Shown piece after piece: positions 1-5,830 of a stretch of DNA of 8,230 nucleotides. The notes beneath the pieces were generated by a model. The model was not told the DNA's origin and ran no database searches. It saw only the letters and a program-made list of their open reading frames with translations. The stretch lies in NCBI GenBank assembly GCA_002839535.1, contig PGYF01000019.1, forward strand, positions 16,843 through 25,072, in the 5' to 3' direction. The stretch is from Nitrospira bacterium HGW-Nitrospira-1. Its GTDB lineage: Bacteria; Nitrospirota; Thermodesulfovibrionia; Thermodesulfovibrionales; UBA6898. The position numbers and the translations under genes were made by a program. Position 1 is the first letter of the stretch. Each line of letters opens with the position of its first letter.

Positions 1-198
1 TGGAATGACGAAATCCCGTGTAAACGTTCCATTTGAATCATCTTAAGAATAGCCTTTTTCTAATATTTTTACCCACTCACATCCACGAAGACCCTTTATA
101 ATTATACCTTTTTAAAAGATTAAAGTATCAGATTTTGCTCTATAACAGCGATTTTACCGGTTAGAAAATACAGCCCGTAATAAATTCATATTTTTTTA

Positions 199-227
199 TT
201 GAGAATAATCATGACTATCGTTAATAT
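199..227 (+). promoter_or_regulatory. Putative sigma70-type promoter for hpt
   Basis: TTGAGA at 199-204 matches five of six bases of the -35 consensus. It is followed by a 17-base spacer and TAATAT at 222-227, which keeps the conserved A and T at -10 positions 2 and 6. The predicted transcript would start near 234 and give a leader of about 40 bases before the hpt start codon at 273. It would probably serve the whole run of genes to 3078, since the gaps within that run are short. The region is AT-rich, so chance matches are likely and this remains a prediction. Confidence 0.4.
201..219. promoter_or_regulatory. Imperfect palindrome resembling a Fur-type operator
   Basis: The 19-base stretch is an imperfect inverted repeat centred on the A at 210/211. 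By hand alignment it matches 14 of 19 positions of the classical Fur box (GATAATGATAATCATTATC). It sits across the -35 element and spacer of the predicted hpt promoter, which is where a repressor would act. An AT-rich leader can produce such a match by chance, and hpt is not a usual Fur target, so this is only a candidate. Confidence 0.2.
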
Positions 228-260
228 AAATGCAGTTTTTCGTTTCACATATCAATCTTC

Positions 261-268
261 AGGAGGTG
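261..268 (+). promoter_or_regulatory. Ribosome binding site of hpt
   Basis: AGGAGGTG is a near-perfect Shine-Dalgarno sequence. Its GGAGG core ends six bases before the ATG at 273, which fixes that start codon. Confidence 0.85.
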
Positions 269-272
269 CGAC

Positions 273-794
273 ATGGTAGTCGGGAAACCTTTTTTTACAG
301 TCGAACAGATACAGAATAAAAATCGTGAGCTTGCAGACAGGATATCGGATGATTATAAGGGCAAAAACCTGCTTGCAGTAGGAATTCTGAAAGGCGCTTT
401 CATATTTTTCAGCGATCTCGTAAGGCTCATCAAAGTCCCTCTGAGCATTGATTTCCTGATCGCATCGAGCTATCTCAAATACAATACCTCGGGGGAAATC
501 AAATTGCATTATGATATAAGGGAAGAGATAGCGGACAAGGACGTTCTCCTGATAGAAGACATCGTAGACACTGGAATTACCCTCAACTACATAAGGGAAA
601 GGATACTGCAAAAAGGGGCAAAGAGTCTCAGAATATGCGCCTTTCTCGACAAGAAAGCCAGACGGCAGGTAGACGTCCCGCTCGATTATGTCGGGTTTGA
701 GATACCCGATGAATTCGTTGTCGGCTATGGGATGGACTATGATAATAAGTTCAGGAACCTGCCTTATATCTCAATTTTCAAGAAAACCGCTTAG
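273..794 (+). CDS. hpt: Hypoxanthine phosphoribosyltransferase
   Basis: This cytoplasmic purine-salvage enzyme transfers the phosphoribosyl group of PRPP to hypoxanthine (and usually guanine), giving IMP or GMP. At 173 residues it has the normal length of bacterial Hpt. The PRPP-binding signature is clear at residues 91-104 (VLLIEDIVDTGITL, with the acidic pair E95/D96 and the loop DTG). The LKGA pyrophosphate loop lies at 39-42, the SSY segment of the flexible loop at 65-67, and the C-terminal DEFVVGYGMDY block, which contacts the base and the metal, at 146-156. A strong Shine-Dalgarno site supports the start. It is the first gene of a run that continues with a QueD-like enzyme only 18 bases downstream. 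In many bacteria hpt sits between tilS and ftsH; neither is seen here. Family assignment is firm. Preference for hypoxanthine over guanine or xanthine cannot be read from the sequence. Confidence 0.95.
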   Translation: MVVGKPFFTVEQIQNKNRELADRISDDYKGKNLLAVGILKGAFIFFSDLVRLIKVPLSIDFLIASSYLKYNTSGEIKLHYDIREEIADKDVLLIEDIVDTGITLNYIRERILQKGAKSLRICAFLDKKARRQVDVPLDYVGFEIPDEFVVGYGMDYDNKFRNLPYISIFKKTA

Positions 795-800
795 TTGCCC

Positions 801-805
801 GGAGG
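801..805 (+). promoter_or_regulatory. Ribosome binding site that sets the QueD-like start
   Basis: GGAGG lies seven bases before the ATG at 813. A longer reading frame from TTG at 795 would place this site inside the coding region and add six residues (MPGGVQ) that family members do not have, so 813 is the better start. Confidence 0.85.
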
Positions 806-812
806 TGTTCAG

Positions 813-1184
813 ATGTATGATTTATCGATAGAAACAGGTTTTGCCGGCGCTCATCAGCTCAGAGGATATAAGGGGAAATGCGAAAAGCTGCACGGCCATA
901 ACTGGAAGGTCCAGATCAGCGTAACAGCAGAGCGCCTTAATGAGATAGACCTCGCCATAGATTTCCACGATCTGAAAAAAATTGCCAATGAGTTAATATC
1001 CCCTCTTGACCATGCCTTTCTGAACGATATCTTTCCCTTTACAGAAAAAAATCCGTCTTCTGAAAATATCGCCAAATGGATATACGACTCCCTGAAAAAA
1101 AAGATACAGGATGAAAATCTGCGTATCTCTGCAGTGACTGTATGGGAATCCGATACCGCCTCTGCATCATACTATGAAGATTGA
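813..1184 (+). CDS. queD: 6-carboxy-tetrahydropterin synthase / 6-pyruvoyl-tetrahydropterin synthase family protein (QueD-like)
   Basis: This small cytoplasmic zinc enzyme belongs to the tunnel-fold PTPS/QueD family. QueD converts 7,8-dihydroneopterin triphosphate to 6-carboxy-tetrahydropterin, the second step from GTP to preQ0 and queuosine. With the start at 813 the protein has 123 residues, typical for QueD. The three zinc-binding histidines are H14 (in GAHQL), H27 and H29 (in LHGHNW). The catalytic cysteine is C23 in the CxxxHxH arrangement, and the LDH triad segment is at 65-67. SENIAKW follows at 83-89, and the substrate-binding glutamate is E112 in VWESDTASAS. The cysteine argues against the PTPS-III type, which has glutamate there. 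It is 18 bases behind hpt and 15 ahead of the dehydrogenase, so probably co-transcribed. No queC, queE or queF is visible, so a role in queuosine rather than another pterin pathway is inferred from the family. Confidence 0.85.
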   Translation: MYDLSIETGFAGAHQLRGYKGKCEKLHGHNWKVQISVTAERLNEIDLAIDFHDLKKIANELISPLDHAFLNDIFPFTEKNPSSENIAKWIYDSLKKKIQDENLRISAVTVWESDTASASYYED

Positions 1185-1199
1185 TCCTGACAAGCGGAA

Positions 1200-2240
1200 A
1201 TGACCTCGCAAAAGAGAATGAAAGTCGCAAGATATTACGGCAGTAATGATATAAGGATAGAGGGAATGCCTGTTCCGGATATAGGTCCGGGTGAACTCCT
1301 CGTCCGTATAAAGGCGAGCGGAATATGCGGAAGCGATGTTATGCATTGGTATCGCGCAGGCAGAACGCCTCTTGTGCTGGGACATGAAATCGCAGGAGTA
1401 ATAGAAGCAGTCGGCGAAGGCGTCACGAGATACAAGACCGGAGACAGGGTTTCAGCAGCACATCATGTGCCGTGTAATACATGCCATTACTGCCTGAACG
1501 GGCATCATACCGTATGCGAGACCTTAAGACGCACAAATTTTTTCCCGGGCGGTTTTTCGGAATATATCAGGCTGCCCGAAATCAATGTTGACAGGGGCGT
1601 GTTTTTGCTGCCTGATGAGTTATCGTTTGAGGAAGCGACATTTATAGAGCCGCTTGCCTGTGTATACCGCGGCCAGAGGATAGCAGGCATGCGGACAGGC
1701 CTGAGTGTCCTGGTGATAGGAAGCGGCATCTCAGGACTTCTGCATATACAGCTTGCCGGATTGCTTGGAGCGTCTCTTGTCGTTGCATCCGATATCAGCA
1801 ACTACCGGCTTGAGGCGGCAAAAAGACTCGGTGCAGACGAGGCAGTCAATGCAGCGGAAGACCTGCCTGCCCTCTTCAGAGAGATGAACAAAGGGAGAGC
1901 GGCTGATATCGTAATTCTGACTGCCGGGTCAGAAAAGGCCATTGAGCAGGCCTTCAGGTCAACAGACAGGGGAGGCACAGTCCTGTTTTTCGCCCCGGCA
2001 CAAAAAGACGTTACAGTCCCTCTGCCGGTCAACGACCTCTTCTGGCGAAACGAGATAACCCTTACATCATCCTATGCCGCAAATTATTCCGAGTACGCTG
2101 CAGCGATGGAATTCATAAGACAGAAGAGGGTGAATGTCCTTGACATGATAACCCACAGGCTGCCATTGTCAGAGACAGGACATGGATTCAAACTTGTCGA
2201 GGCTGCGCAGGAATCGCTGAAGGTTATCATAGAGCCATAA
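1200..2240 (+). CDS. Zinc-dependent medium-chain alcohol/polyol dehydrogenase (sorbitol dehydrogenase-like)
   Basis: This is an NAD(P)-dependent oxidoreductase of the MDR superfamily, 346 residues, the usual size. The N-terminal GroES-like domain carries the catalytic zinc ligands C43 (in GICGSD), H62 and E63 (GHE), with E150 in IEPLACV probably the further ligand or acid seen in sorbitol dehydrogenases. The structural zinc lobe has C92, C95, C98 and C106. The Rossmann motif GSGISG lies at 174-179. D198 at the end of the second strand favours NAD over NADP. The closest relatives are likely sorbitol, threonine or other sugar-alcohol dehydrogenases; the substrate cannot be named. ATG 1200 is the first possible start because in-frame stops precede it at 1182 and 1188. 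ATG 1218 (MKVARYYG) fits the family N terminus equally well, and neither has a good ribosome binding site. An LsrF-type aldolase follows after 19 bases, so the pair probably acts on one substrate. Confidence 0.85.
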   Translation: MTSQKRMKVARYYGSNDIRIEGMPVPDIGPGELLVRIKASGICGSDVMHWYRAGRTPLVLGHEIAGVIEAVGEGVTRYKTGDRVSAAHHVPCNTCHYCLNGHHTVCETLRRTNFFPGGFSEYIRLPEINVDRGVFLLPDELSFEEATFIEPLACVYRGQRIAGMRTGLSVLVIGSGISGLLHIQLAGLLGASLVVASDISNYRLEAAKRLGADEAVNAAEDLPALFREMNKGRAADIVILTAGSEKAIEQAFRSTDRGGTVLFFAPAQKDVTVPLPVNDLFWRNEITLTSSYAANYSEYAAAMEFIRQKRVNVLDMITHRLPLSETGHGFKLVEAAQESLKVIIEP

Positions 2241-2244
2241 AGAC

Positions 2245-2250
2245 AGGAGG
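2245..2250 (+). promoter_or_regulatory. Ribosome binding site of the LsrF-type aldolase gene
   Basis: AGGAGG sits nine bases before the ATG at 2260 and just after the stop of the dehydrogenase gene, supporting translation from that ATG and co-transcription. Confidence 0.8.
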
Positions 2251-2259
2251 AAATACATT

Positions 2260-3078
2260 ATGGATTGGGGACTGAAAAATCGTCTTTCGAGGATTATCAA
2301 GCCTGACGGCAGGACAGTTATGCTTGCGGTGGACCACGGCTATTTTCTCGGACCAACCTCAGGGCTGGAGGATGCGGGAAAAACAATAAAGCCTCTTTTG
2401 CCTTATGCAGATGCGCTGATGCCGACAAGAGGAATTATACGCACTTCTATTGACCCTTCAACCTCTACGCCGATAGTGCTCAGGGTCTCCGGCGGCAACA
2501 GCATCCTGGATGAAGATATTTCCAATGAAGGCTTAACAGTAGCAATGGAGGATGCAGTAAGGCTTAATGTTATGGCAGTTGCGATTTCAATCTATGTAGG
2601 ATCCCCAAACCAGAAAGAGACGCTCCTTAACCTGGCAAAACTTGTTGATGAAGGCCAGCGATACGGGATCCCCGTCCTCGCCGTGACCGCAGTCGGCAAG
2701 AGCATGGGAAGGGATGCGCGGTATCTCGCCCTCTGCTGCCGAATTGCCGCCGAGATCGGAGCCCATTTCGTAAAGACATATTACTGCGACGGCTTTGAAA
2801 AGGTCGTCAGCGCCTGTCCTGTCCCGATTGTTATGGCTGGAGGAAAGAAATTGCCTGAACTCGAGGCCCTTGAGCTGACACATAATGCGATAAAACAGGG
2901 CGCCTCCGGCGTTGACATGGGCAGGAACATCTTTCAGGCTGATAACCCTGTTGCGATGATACAGGCTGTAAAGGCTGTGGTCCACGAAAATGCAAAACCT
3001 AAAGAGGCATTCGACCTCTATAACAGCCTGAAGGCACGGAAAGATTCCGGACAAGCGAATGACGCAATCATGATTTGA
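2260..3078 (+). CDS. Class I aldolase/thiolase of the LsrF (DeoC/FbaB) family
   Basis: This cytoplasmic TIM-barrel enzyme of 272 residues strongly resembles E. coli LsrF from the DWG near its N terminus onward. LsrF transfers an acetyl group from the phosphorylated AI-2 product 3-hydroxy-5-phosphonooxypentane-2,4-dione to CoA. Shared blocks are VMLAVDHGYF at 20-29 with D25/H26, TRGI at 56-59, ED/RLN at 97-103, KTYY at 172-175 with K172 as the predicted Schiff-base lysine, PIVMAGGKK at 189-197, and GVDMGRNIFQ at 217-226, a phosphate-binding loop. It lacks the roughly 30-residue N-terminal extension of E. coli LsrF. The same fold includes archaeal fructose-bisphosphate aldolases and the ADH synthase of archaeal shikimate synthesis. 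No lsrACDBFGKR genes are near, so AI-2 processing is not supported. The upstream polyol-type dehydrogenase suggests an oxidation followed by C-C cleavage or transfer. Family is firm; substrate is unknown. Confidence 0.88.
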   Translation: MDWGLKNRLSRIIKPDGRTVMLAVDHGYFLGPTSGLEDAGKTIKPLLPYADALMPTRGIIRTSIDPSTSTPIVLRVSGGNSILDEDISNEGLTVAMEDAVRLNVMAVAISIYVGSPNQKETLLNLAKLVDEGQRYGIPVLAVTAVGKSMGRDARYLALCCRIAAEIGAHFVKTYYCDGFEKVVSACPVPIVMAGGKKLPELEALELTHNAIKQGASGVDMGRNIFQADNPVAMIQAVKAVVHENAKPKEAFDLYNSLKARKDSGQANDAIMI

Positions 3079-3109
3079 AATAAAATCTTCCCATATTTCG
3101 CCTGATTTT

Positions 3110-3118
3110 TGTTATAAT
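3110..3118 (+). promoter_or_regulatory. Extended -10 promoter upstream of the acyl-CoA dehydrogenase gene
   Basis: TGTTATAAT combines a perfect -10 hexamer (3113-3118) with the TG of an extended -10 element. No good -35 hexamer lies 16-18 bases upstream, which extended -10 promoters tolerate. It sits in the 98-base gap between the aldolase gene and the acyl-CoA dehydrogenase gene and would give a leader of about 50 bases. It probably starts a second transcription unit that includes the deoxysugar genes. Confidence 0.5.
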
Positions 3119-3161
3119 TTTAGCTATCATAAATTCCAGACAAGATTGCACAATACACGCC

Positions 3162-3166
3162 GGAGG
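3162..3166 (+). promoter_or_regulatory. Ribosome binding site of the acyl-CoA dehydrogenase gene
   Basis: GGAGG stands ten bases before the ATG at 3177, slightly long but usable spacing. No other in-frame start is better placed. Confidence 0.7.
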
Positions 3167-3176
3167 ATAAATAAAA

Positions 3177-4334
3177 ATGGATTACTTTTTGAGCGAAGAA
3201 CAAATGATGATCAGAGACCTGGCGCGTCAGATAGCGGAAGAGAAGATTGTGCCTGTAAGGGCTAAACTGGATGAAACAGGCGAATTCCCATGGGACATCA
3301 TGAAGGTTCTCGCTCAATCAGACCTCTTTGGACTTTTCATACCAGAGGAATACGGCGGCCTCGGAAAGGGTTGTCTTGAGATCTGCCTGGCGGTTGAAGA
3401 ACTTTCGCGCGCCTGTCTCGGCGTCTCAACGACCTATGCAGCGAATGCACTGGGCACTTACCCTATACTGCTTTTTGGGAGTGACGGGCAAAAGAAAAAA
3501 TACCTTCCGGATATCGCGGCAGGGAAAAGACTGGTAGCCTTCGGCCTGACAGAGGCCAATGCAGGGAGTGACGCTGGAGGCACCCAGACAACTGCAAAGC
3601 TCGACGGTAACGAATACATCATCAACGGCACAAAACAATGGATAACAAACGGCGGCGAGGCTGAGATATACACCATTATTGCGATCACCGACCGCTCAAA
3701 AGGTCCTCGGGGCGCATCCGCATTTGTTGTTGAAAAGGGGACGCCGGGATTTACGTTCGGCAAAAAAGAAAATAAAATGGGGATTAGGGCATCCGCAACA
3801 ACTGAACTGATCTTCGATAACTGCAGGATTCCGAAGGAGAACCTTATCGGAAAAGACGGGGCCGGGTTCCTCGTTGCGATGAAGACCCTTGACAACTCAA
3901 GGACAGGCGTAGGAGCGCAGGGGGTTGGAGTTGCACAGGGCGCTTACGAAGAGGCGGTAAAATTTGCCAGGAAGAGGGTACAGTTCGGACATCCTATTAT
4001 AAGTTTTCAGGCAATACAGCATATGCTGGCAGATATGGCTGTTTCTATCGAGGCTGCAAGGGCTCTTATCTACACCGTAGCCAGGTTCATTGACAGCGGT
4101 GCAAAGGATGTGACAAAGGAATCCGCGATGTCCAAGGTTTTTGCAACAGATATTGCGATGAAAGTAACTACCGATGCGCTGCAGGTCGCCGGCGGCACTG
4201 GATACATGAAGGAATATCCTCTCGAAAAAATGATGAGAGACGCCAAGATATTGCAGATATTTGAAGGCACGAACCAGATACAGAGAAACGTTATCGGACA
4301 GGCGATCATCAAAGAGGCTGCGCGAAATAAATAG
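3177..4334 (+). CDS. Acyl-CoA dehydrogenase (short-chain/butyryl type)
   Basis: This soluble FAD-dependent enzyme introduces an alpha-beta double bond into an acyl-CoA thioester and passes electrons to ETF. Its 385 residues match the family's usual length of about 380. The N-terminal helical domain contains the typical IPEEYGG at 55-61. The first FAD/substrate signature is at 121-133 (AFGLTEANAGSDA), and WITNGG is at 155-160. The C-terminal domain has RVQFG at 267-271 and QVAGGTGYMKEYP at 336-348. IFEGTNQIQR at 361-370 carries the catalytic base E363 in the position used by short- and medium-chain enzymes (not the isovaleryl-type position). Chain length cannot be fixed from this alone. No etfAB, thiolase or enoyl-CoA hydratase is adjacent. 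Instead it precedes a deoxysugar cluster by 30 bases, so the two may be only co-transcribed. Confidence 0.93.
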   Translation: MDYFLSEEQMMIRDLARQIAEEKIVPVRAKLDETGEFPWDIMKVLAQSDLFGLFIPEEYGGLGKGCLEICLAVEELSRACLGVSTTYAANALGTYPILLFGSDGQKKKYLPDIAAGKRLVAFGLTEANAGSDAGGTQTTAKLDGNEYIINGTKQWITNGGEAEIYTIIAITDRSKGPRGASAFVVEKGTPGFTFGKKENKMGIRASATTELIFDNCRIPKENLIGKDGAGFLVAMKTLDNSRTGVGAQGVGVAQGAYEEAVKFARKRVQFGHPIISFQAIQHMLADMAVSIEAARALIYTVARFIDSGAKDVTKESAMSKVFATDIAMKVTTDALQVAGGTGYMKEYPLEKMMRDAKILQIFEGTNQIQRNVIGQAIIKEAARNK

Positions 4335-4356
4335 TATCTAATACAGACTGGAAGTA

Positions 4357-4370
4357 TATGCAATATGCAA
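4357..4370 (+). repeat. Tandem 7-base repeat over the epimerase start codon
   Basis: TATGCAA occurs twice in direct succession (4357-4363 and 4364-4370), so two ATGs lie seven bases apart. Only the second (4365) opens the epimerase frame; the first (4358) leads to a short frame that ends about 15 codons later. Confidence 0.7.
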
Positions 4371-4805
4371 GGTGTTGTCATAAAGGAACTCGCTCAATTT
4401 CATGACCAGCGGGGCTGGCTTGTTGAAATCTTCAGAGAAGATAATACTGCCTTCAGGCCTGTAATGTCATACGTCTCGATGACAAAGCCTGGCATTACAC
4501 GTGGGCCGCATGAGCATATGGGCCAGTCTGACTATTTCTGCTTCCTCGGCCATTTCAGACTCTATTTGTGGGACAACAGGAAAGATTCCAAAACCTATCA
4601 GAAAAAACTGGTCTTTGATACGCAGGGCAAGCCTTTTACAGCGATCGTGCCGCCGCACGTCGTACATGCGTATAAAAATATCGGCAGCGAAGACGGCATA
4701 GTCATTAATCTGCCTGACAGACTTTTTAAAGGAAAAGACAAGGCTTCAGCCATTGATGAGGTCAGATATGAAAACGACCCTGATTCGCCTTTCAGGATAG
4801 ACTGA
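4365..4805 (+). CDS. Short dTDP-4-dehydrorhamnose 3,5-epimerase family protein (RmlC-like cupin)
   Basis: This single-domain cupin of 146 residues is related to RmlC, which epimerises dTDP-4-keto-6-deoxyglucose at C3 and C5. RmlC is usually about 180 residues, so this is a short form. The first conserved block reads TRGPHEH at 45-51, where RmlC has RGLH; H49 is the likely equivalent of the catalytic His. FCFLGHFRLYLWDNR follows at 58-72. PPHVVHAYKN at 96-105 matches the RmlC PPGFAHGF block, and the tail ends NDPDSPF. In the segment NLPDRLF at 115-121, Phe121 appears to stand where RmlC has its catalytic Tyr; this is a hand alignment. The gene directly precedes rmlB with a one-base stop/start overlap, so dTDP-sugar epimerisation is a sound inference, but 3-epimerase-only or isomerase activity is possible. 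GGAAG at 4350-4354 is a weak ribosome binding site ten bases from the ATG. Confidence 0.8.
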   Translation: MQGVVIKELAQFHDQRGWLVEIFREDNTAFRPVMSYVSMTKPGITRGPHEHMGQSDYFCFLGHFRLYLWDNRKDSKTYQKKLVFDTQGKPFTAIVPPHVVHAYKNIGSEDGIVINLPDRLFKGKDKASAIDEVRYENDPDSPFRID

Positions 4806-5830
4806 TGAAGATACTTATTACCGGCGGCGCCGGATTTATCGGCTCTAACTTCATACGCCATATTATTTCTGCATATCCCGACTATTCTATAATCAATCTC
4901 GACAAACTCACTTATGCAGGCAACCTTGAGAATATAAAGGACATGGAGAATCACCCTGATTACCGGTTTATCAAGGGTGATATCTGCGACAGGCATTTCC
5001 TCGGCAGTCTTGACTTCAACGCCATCATTAACTTTGCTGCAGAAAGCCATGTTGACAGGAGCATCCTTGATTCCTTCCCTTTTCTTCAGACAAATGTGAT
5101 CGGCGTCCAGAACCTTCTTGAGGCTGCAAAGATACGCGGATGCCGCCTGCTTCAGGTTTCAACGGATGAGGTTTACGGCTCGACAGAAAAAGGCCTGTCC
5201 ACAGAGGAATCGCCGATCAGCCCAAACAGCCCGTATGCAGCCAGCAAGGCCTCAGCAGACCTTCTTGCGAGGGCATATCATAAAACCTTCGGCATGGACG
5301 TCCTGATAACGAGATGCTCCAATAACTACGGCCCCTATCAATTCCCTGAAAAACTTATTCCACTCGTCATATCCCATGCACTTGCAGGCAGACCAATACC
5401 AGTATACGGAGACGGCAAAAATGTCCGTGACTGGATCTATGTGCTCGATCACTGCAGGGCGATCGATGCTGTTTTTCACCGCGGAAATGCAGGGGAGGTT
5501 TATAACGCCGGGGGCAAAAACGAGGTGCAGAACATTGACATCGTTAAGAGACTGCTGACCCTTATAGCGGAAAAGACGGGAAGGGACAAGGAATCGCTGA
5601 TGGACCTCATCACCTTTGTCAATGACAGGCCGGGACACGACAGAAGATATGCCATAGACCCTTCAAAGATCGAAGGGGAACTCGGGTGGACGCCGGAGAC
5701 AGGGTTTGAAGAAGGGCTTGCCAATACTGTTGACTGGTACCTCTCTCACCAGACATGGTGGGAGCGGATCATTTCGGGAGAATATATGGACTATTATAAA
5801 ATGCAATACAAAGAAAGGTTCGGCGAATGA
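4805..5830 (+). CDS. rmlB: dTDP-glucose 4,6-dehydratase
   Basis: This cytoplasmic NAD-dependent enzyme of the extended short-chain dehydrogenase family converts dTDP-glucose to dTDP-4-keto-6-deoxyglucose, the branch point for L-rhamnose and other deoxysugars. At 341 residues it has the family's normal length. The Rossmann motif GGAGFIG lies at 7-13. The dehydratase-specific active-site trio T120, D121, E122 (STDEVYGS) is intact, as are the catalytic Y144 and K148 (YAASK). NNYGPYQFPEKLIP at 173-186, RDWIYV at 208-213 and RPGHDRRYAID at 275-285 are the usual nucleotide-sugar-binding blocks. The start ATG at 4805 overlaps the epimerase stop by one base, and the stop overlaps the rmlD start by four, indicating translational coupling. 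Also known as rfbB. Assignment is secure; the final sugar depends on the neighbouring enzymes. Confidence 0.96.
   Translation: MKILITGGAGFIGSNFIRHIISAYPDYSIINLDKLTYAGNLENIKDMENHPDYRFIKGDICDRHFLGSLDFNAIINFAAESHVDRSILDSFPFLQTNVIGVQNLLEAAKIRGCRLLQVSTDEVYGSTEKGLSTEESPISPNSPYAASKASADLLARAYHKTFGMDVLITRCSNNYGPYQFPEKLIPLVISHALAGRPIPVYGDGKNVRDWIYVLDHCRAIDAVFHRGNAGEVYNAGGKNEVQNIDIVKRLLTLIAEKTGRDKESLMDLITFVNDRPGHDRRYAIDPSKIEGELGWTPETGFEEGLANTVDWYLSHQTWWERIISGEYMDYYKMQYKERFGE

Larger units (their letters stand above)
1..272. other. AT-rich intergenic region upstream of hpt
   Basis: No convincing gene lies in these 272 bases. The stretch is clearly more AT-rich than the genes that follow, with several T runs and stop codons in every frame. 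The first 30-45 bases could hold the tail of a + strand gene: two frames stay open from the window edge and stop at 34-36 and 44-46. They could also hold the first codons of a - strand gene starting near position 40. The sequence is too short to decide between these. I see no strong hairpin followed by a T run that would qualify as a terminator. The right end carries the putative hpt promoter and ribosome binding site. Confidence 0.6.

Noticed and set aside
1..31. TGGAA/TTCCA inverted repeat at the left edge as a terminator
   Set aside because: The arms are only five bases with a long loop and no adjoining T run, too weak for a factor-independent terminator.
1..40. Possible start of a leftward gene (ATG on the - strand near 38-40) or tail of a rightward gene
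   Set aside because: Only about 13 codons are available, no good ribosome binding site precedes the - strand ATG, and two + strand frames are also open to the edge, so none can be preferred.
97..102. Perfect TATAAT hexamer in the upstream region
   Set aside because: No -35-like sequence lies at proper spacing and there is no TG extension. It is about 170 bases from hpt in AT-rich sequence, so likely chance.
2587..3054. Long open frame on the - strand (155 codons) within the aldolase gene
   Set aside because: It lies wholly opposite a strongly conserved LsrF-family gene, and its translation shows no recognisable domain.
3075..3080. TTGAAA as a -35 element for the acyl-CoA dehydrogenase promoter
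   Set aside because: It is 32 bases from the TATAAT at 3113, far beyond the 16-18 base spacing.
4598..5050. Long - strand open frame (150 codons) across the epimerase/rmlB junction
   Set aside because: It is antisense to two well-supported genes and its translation has no family features.
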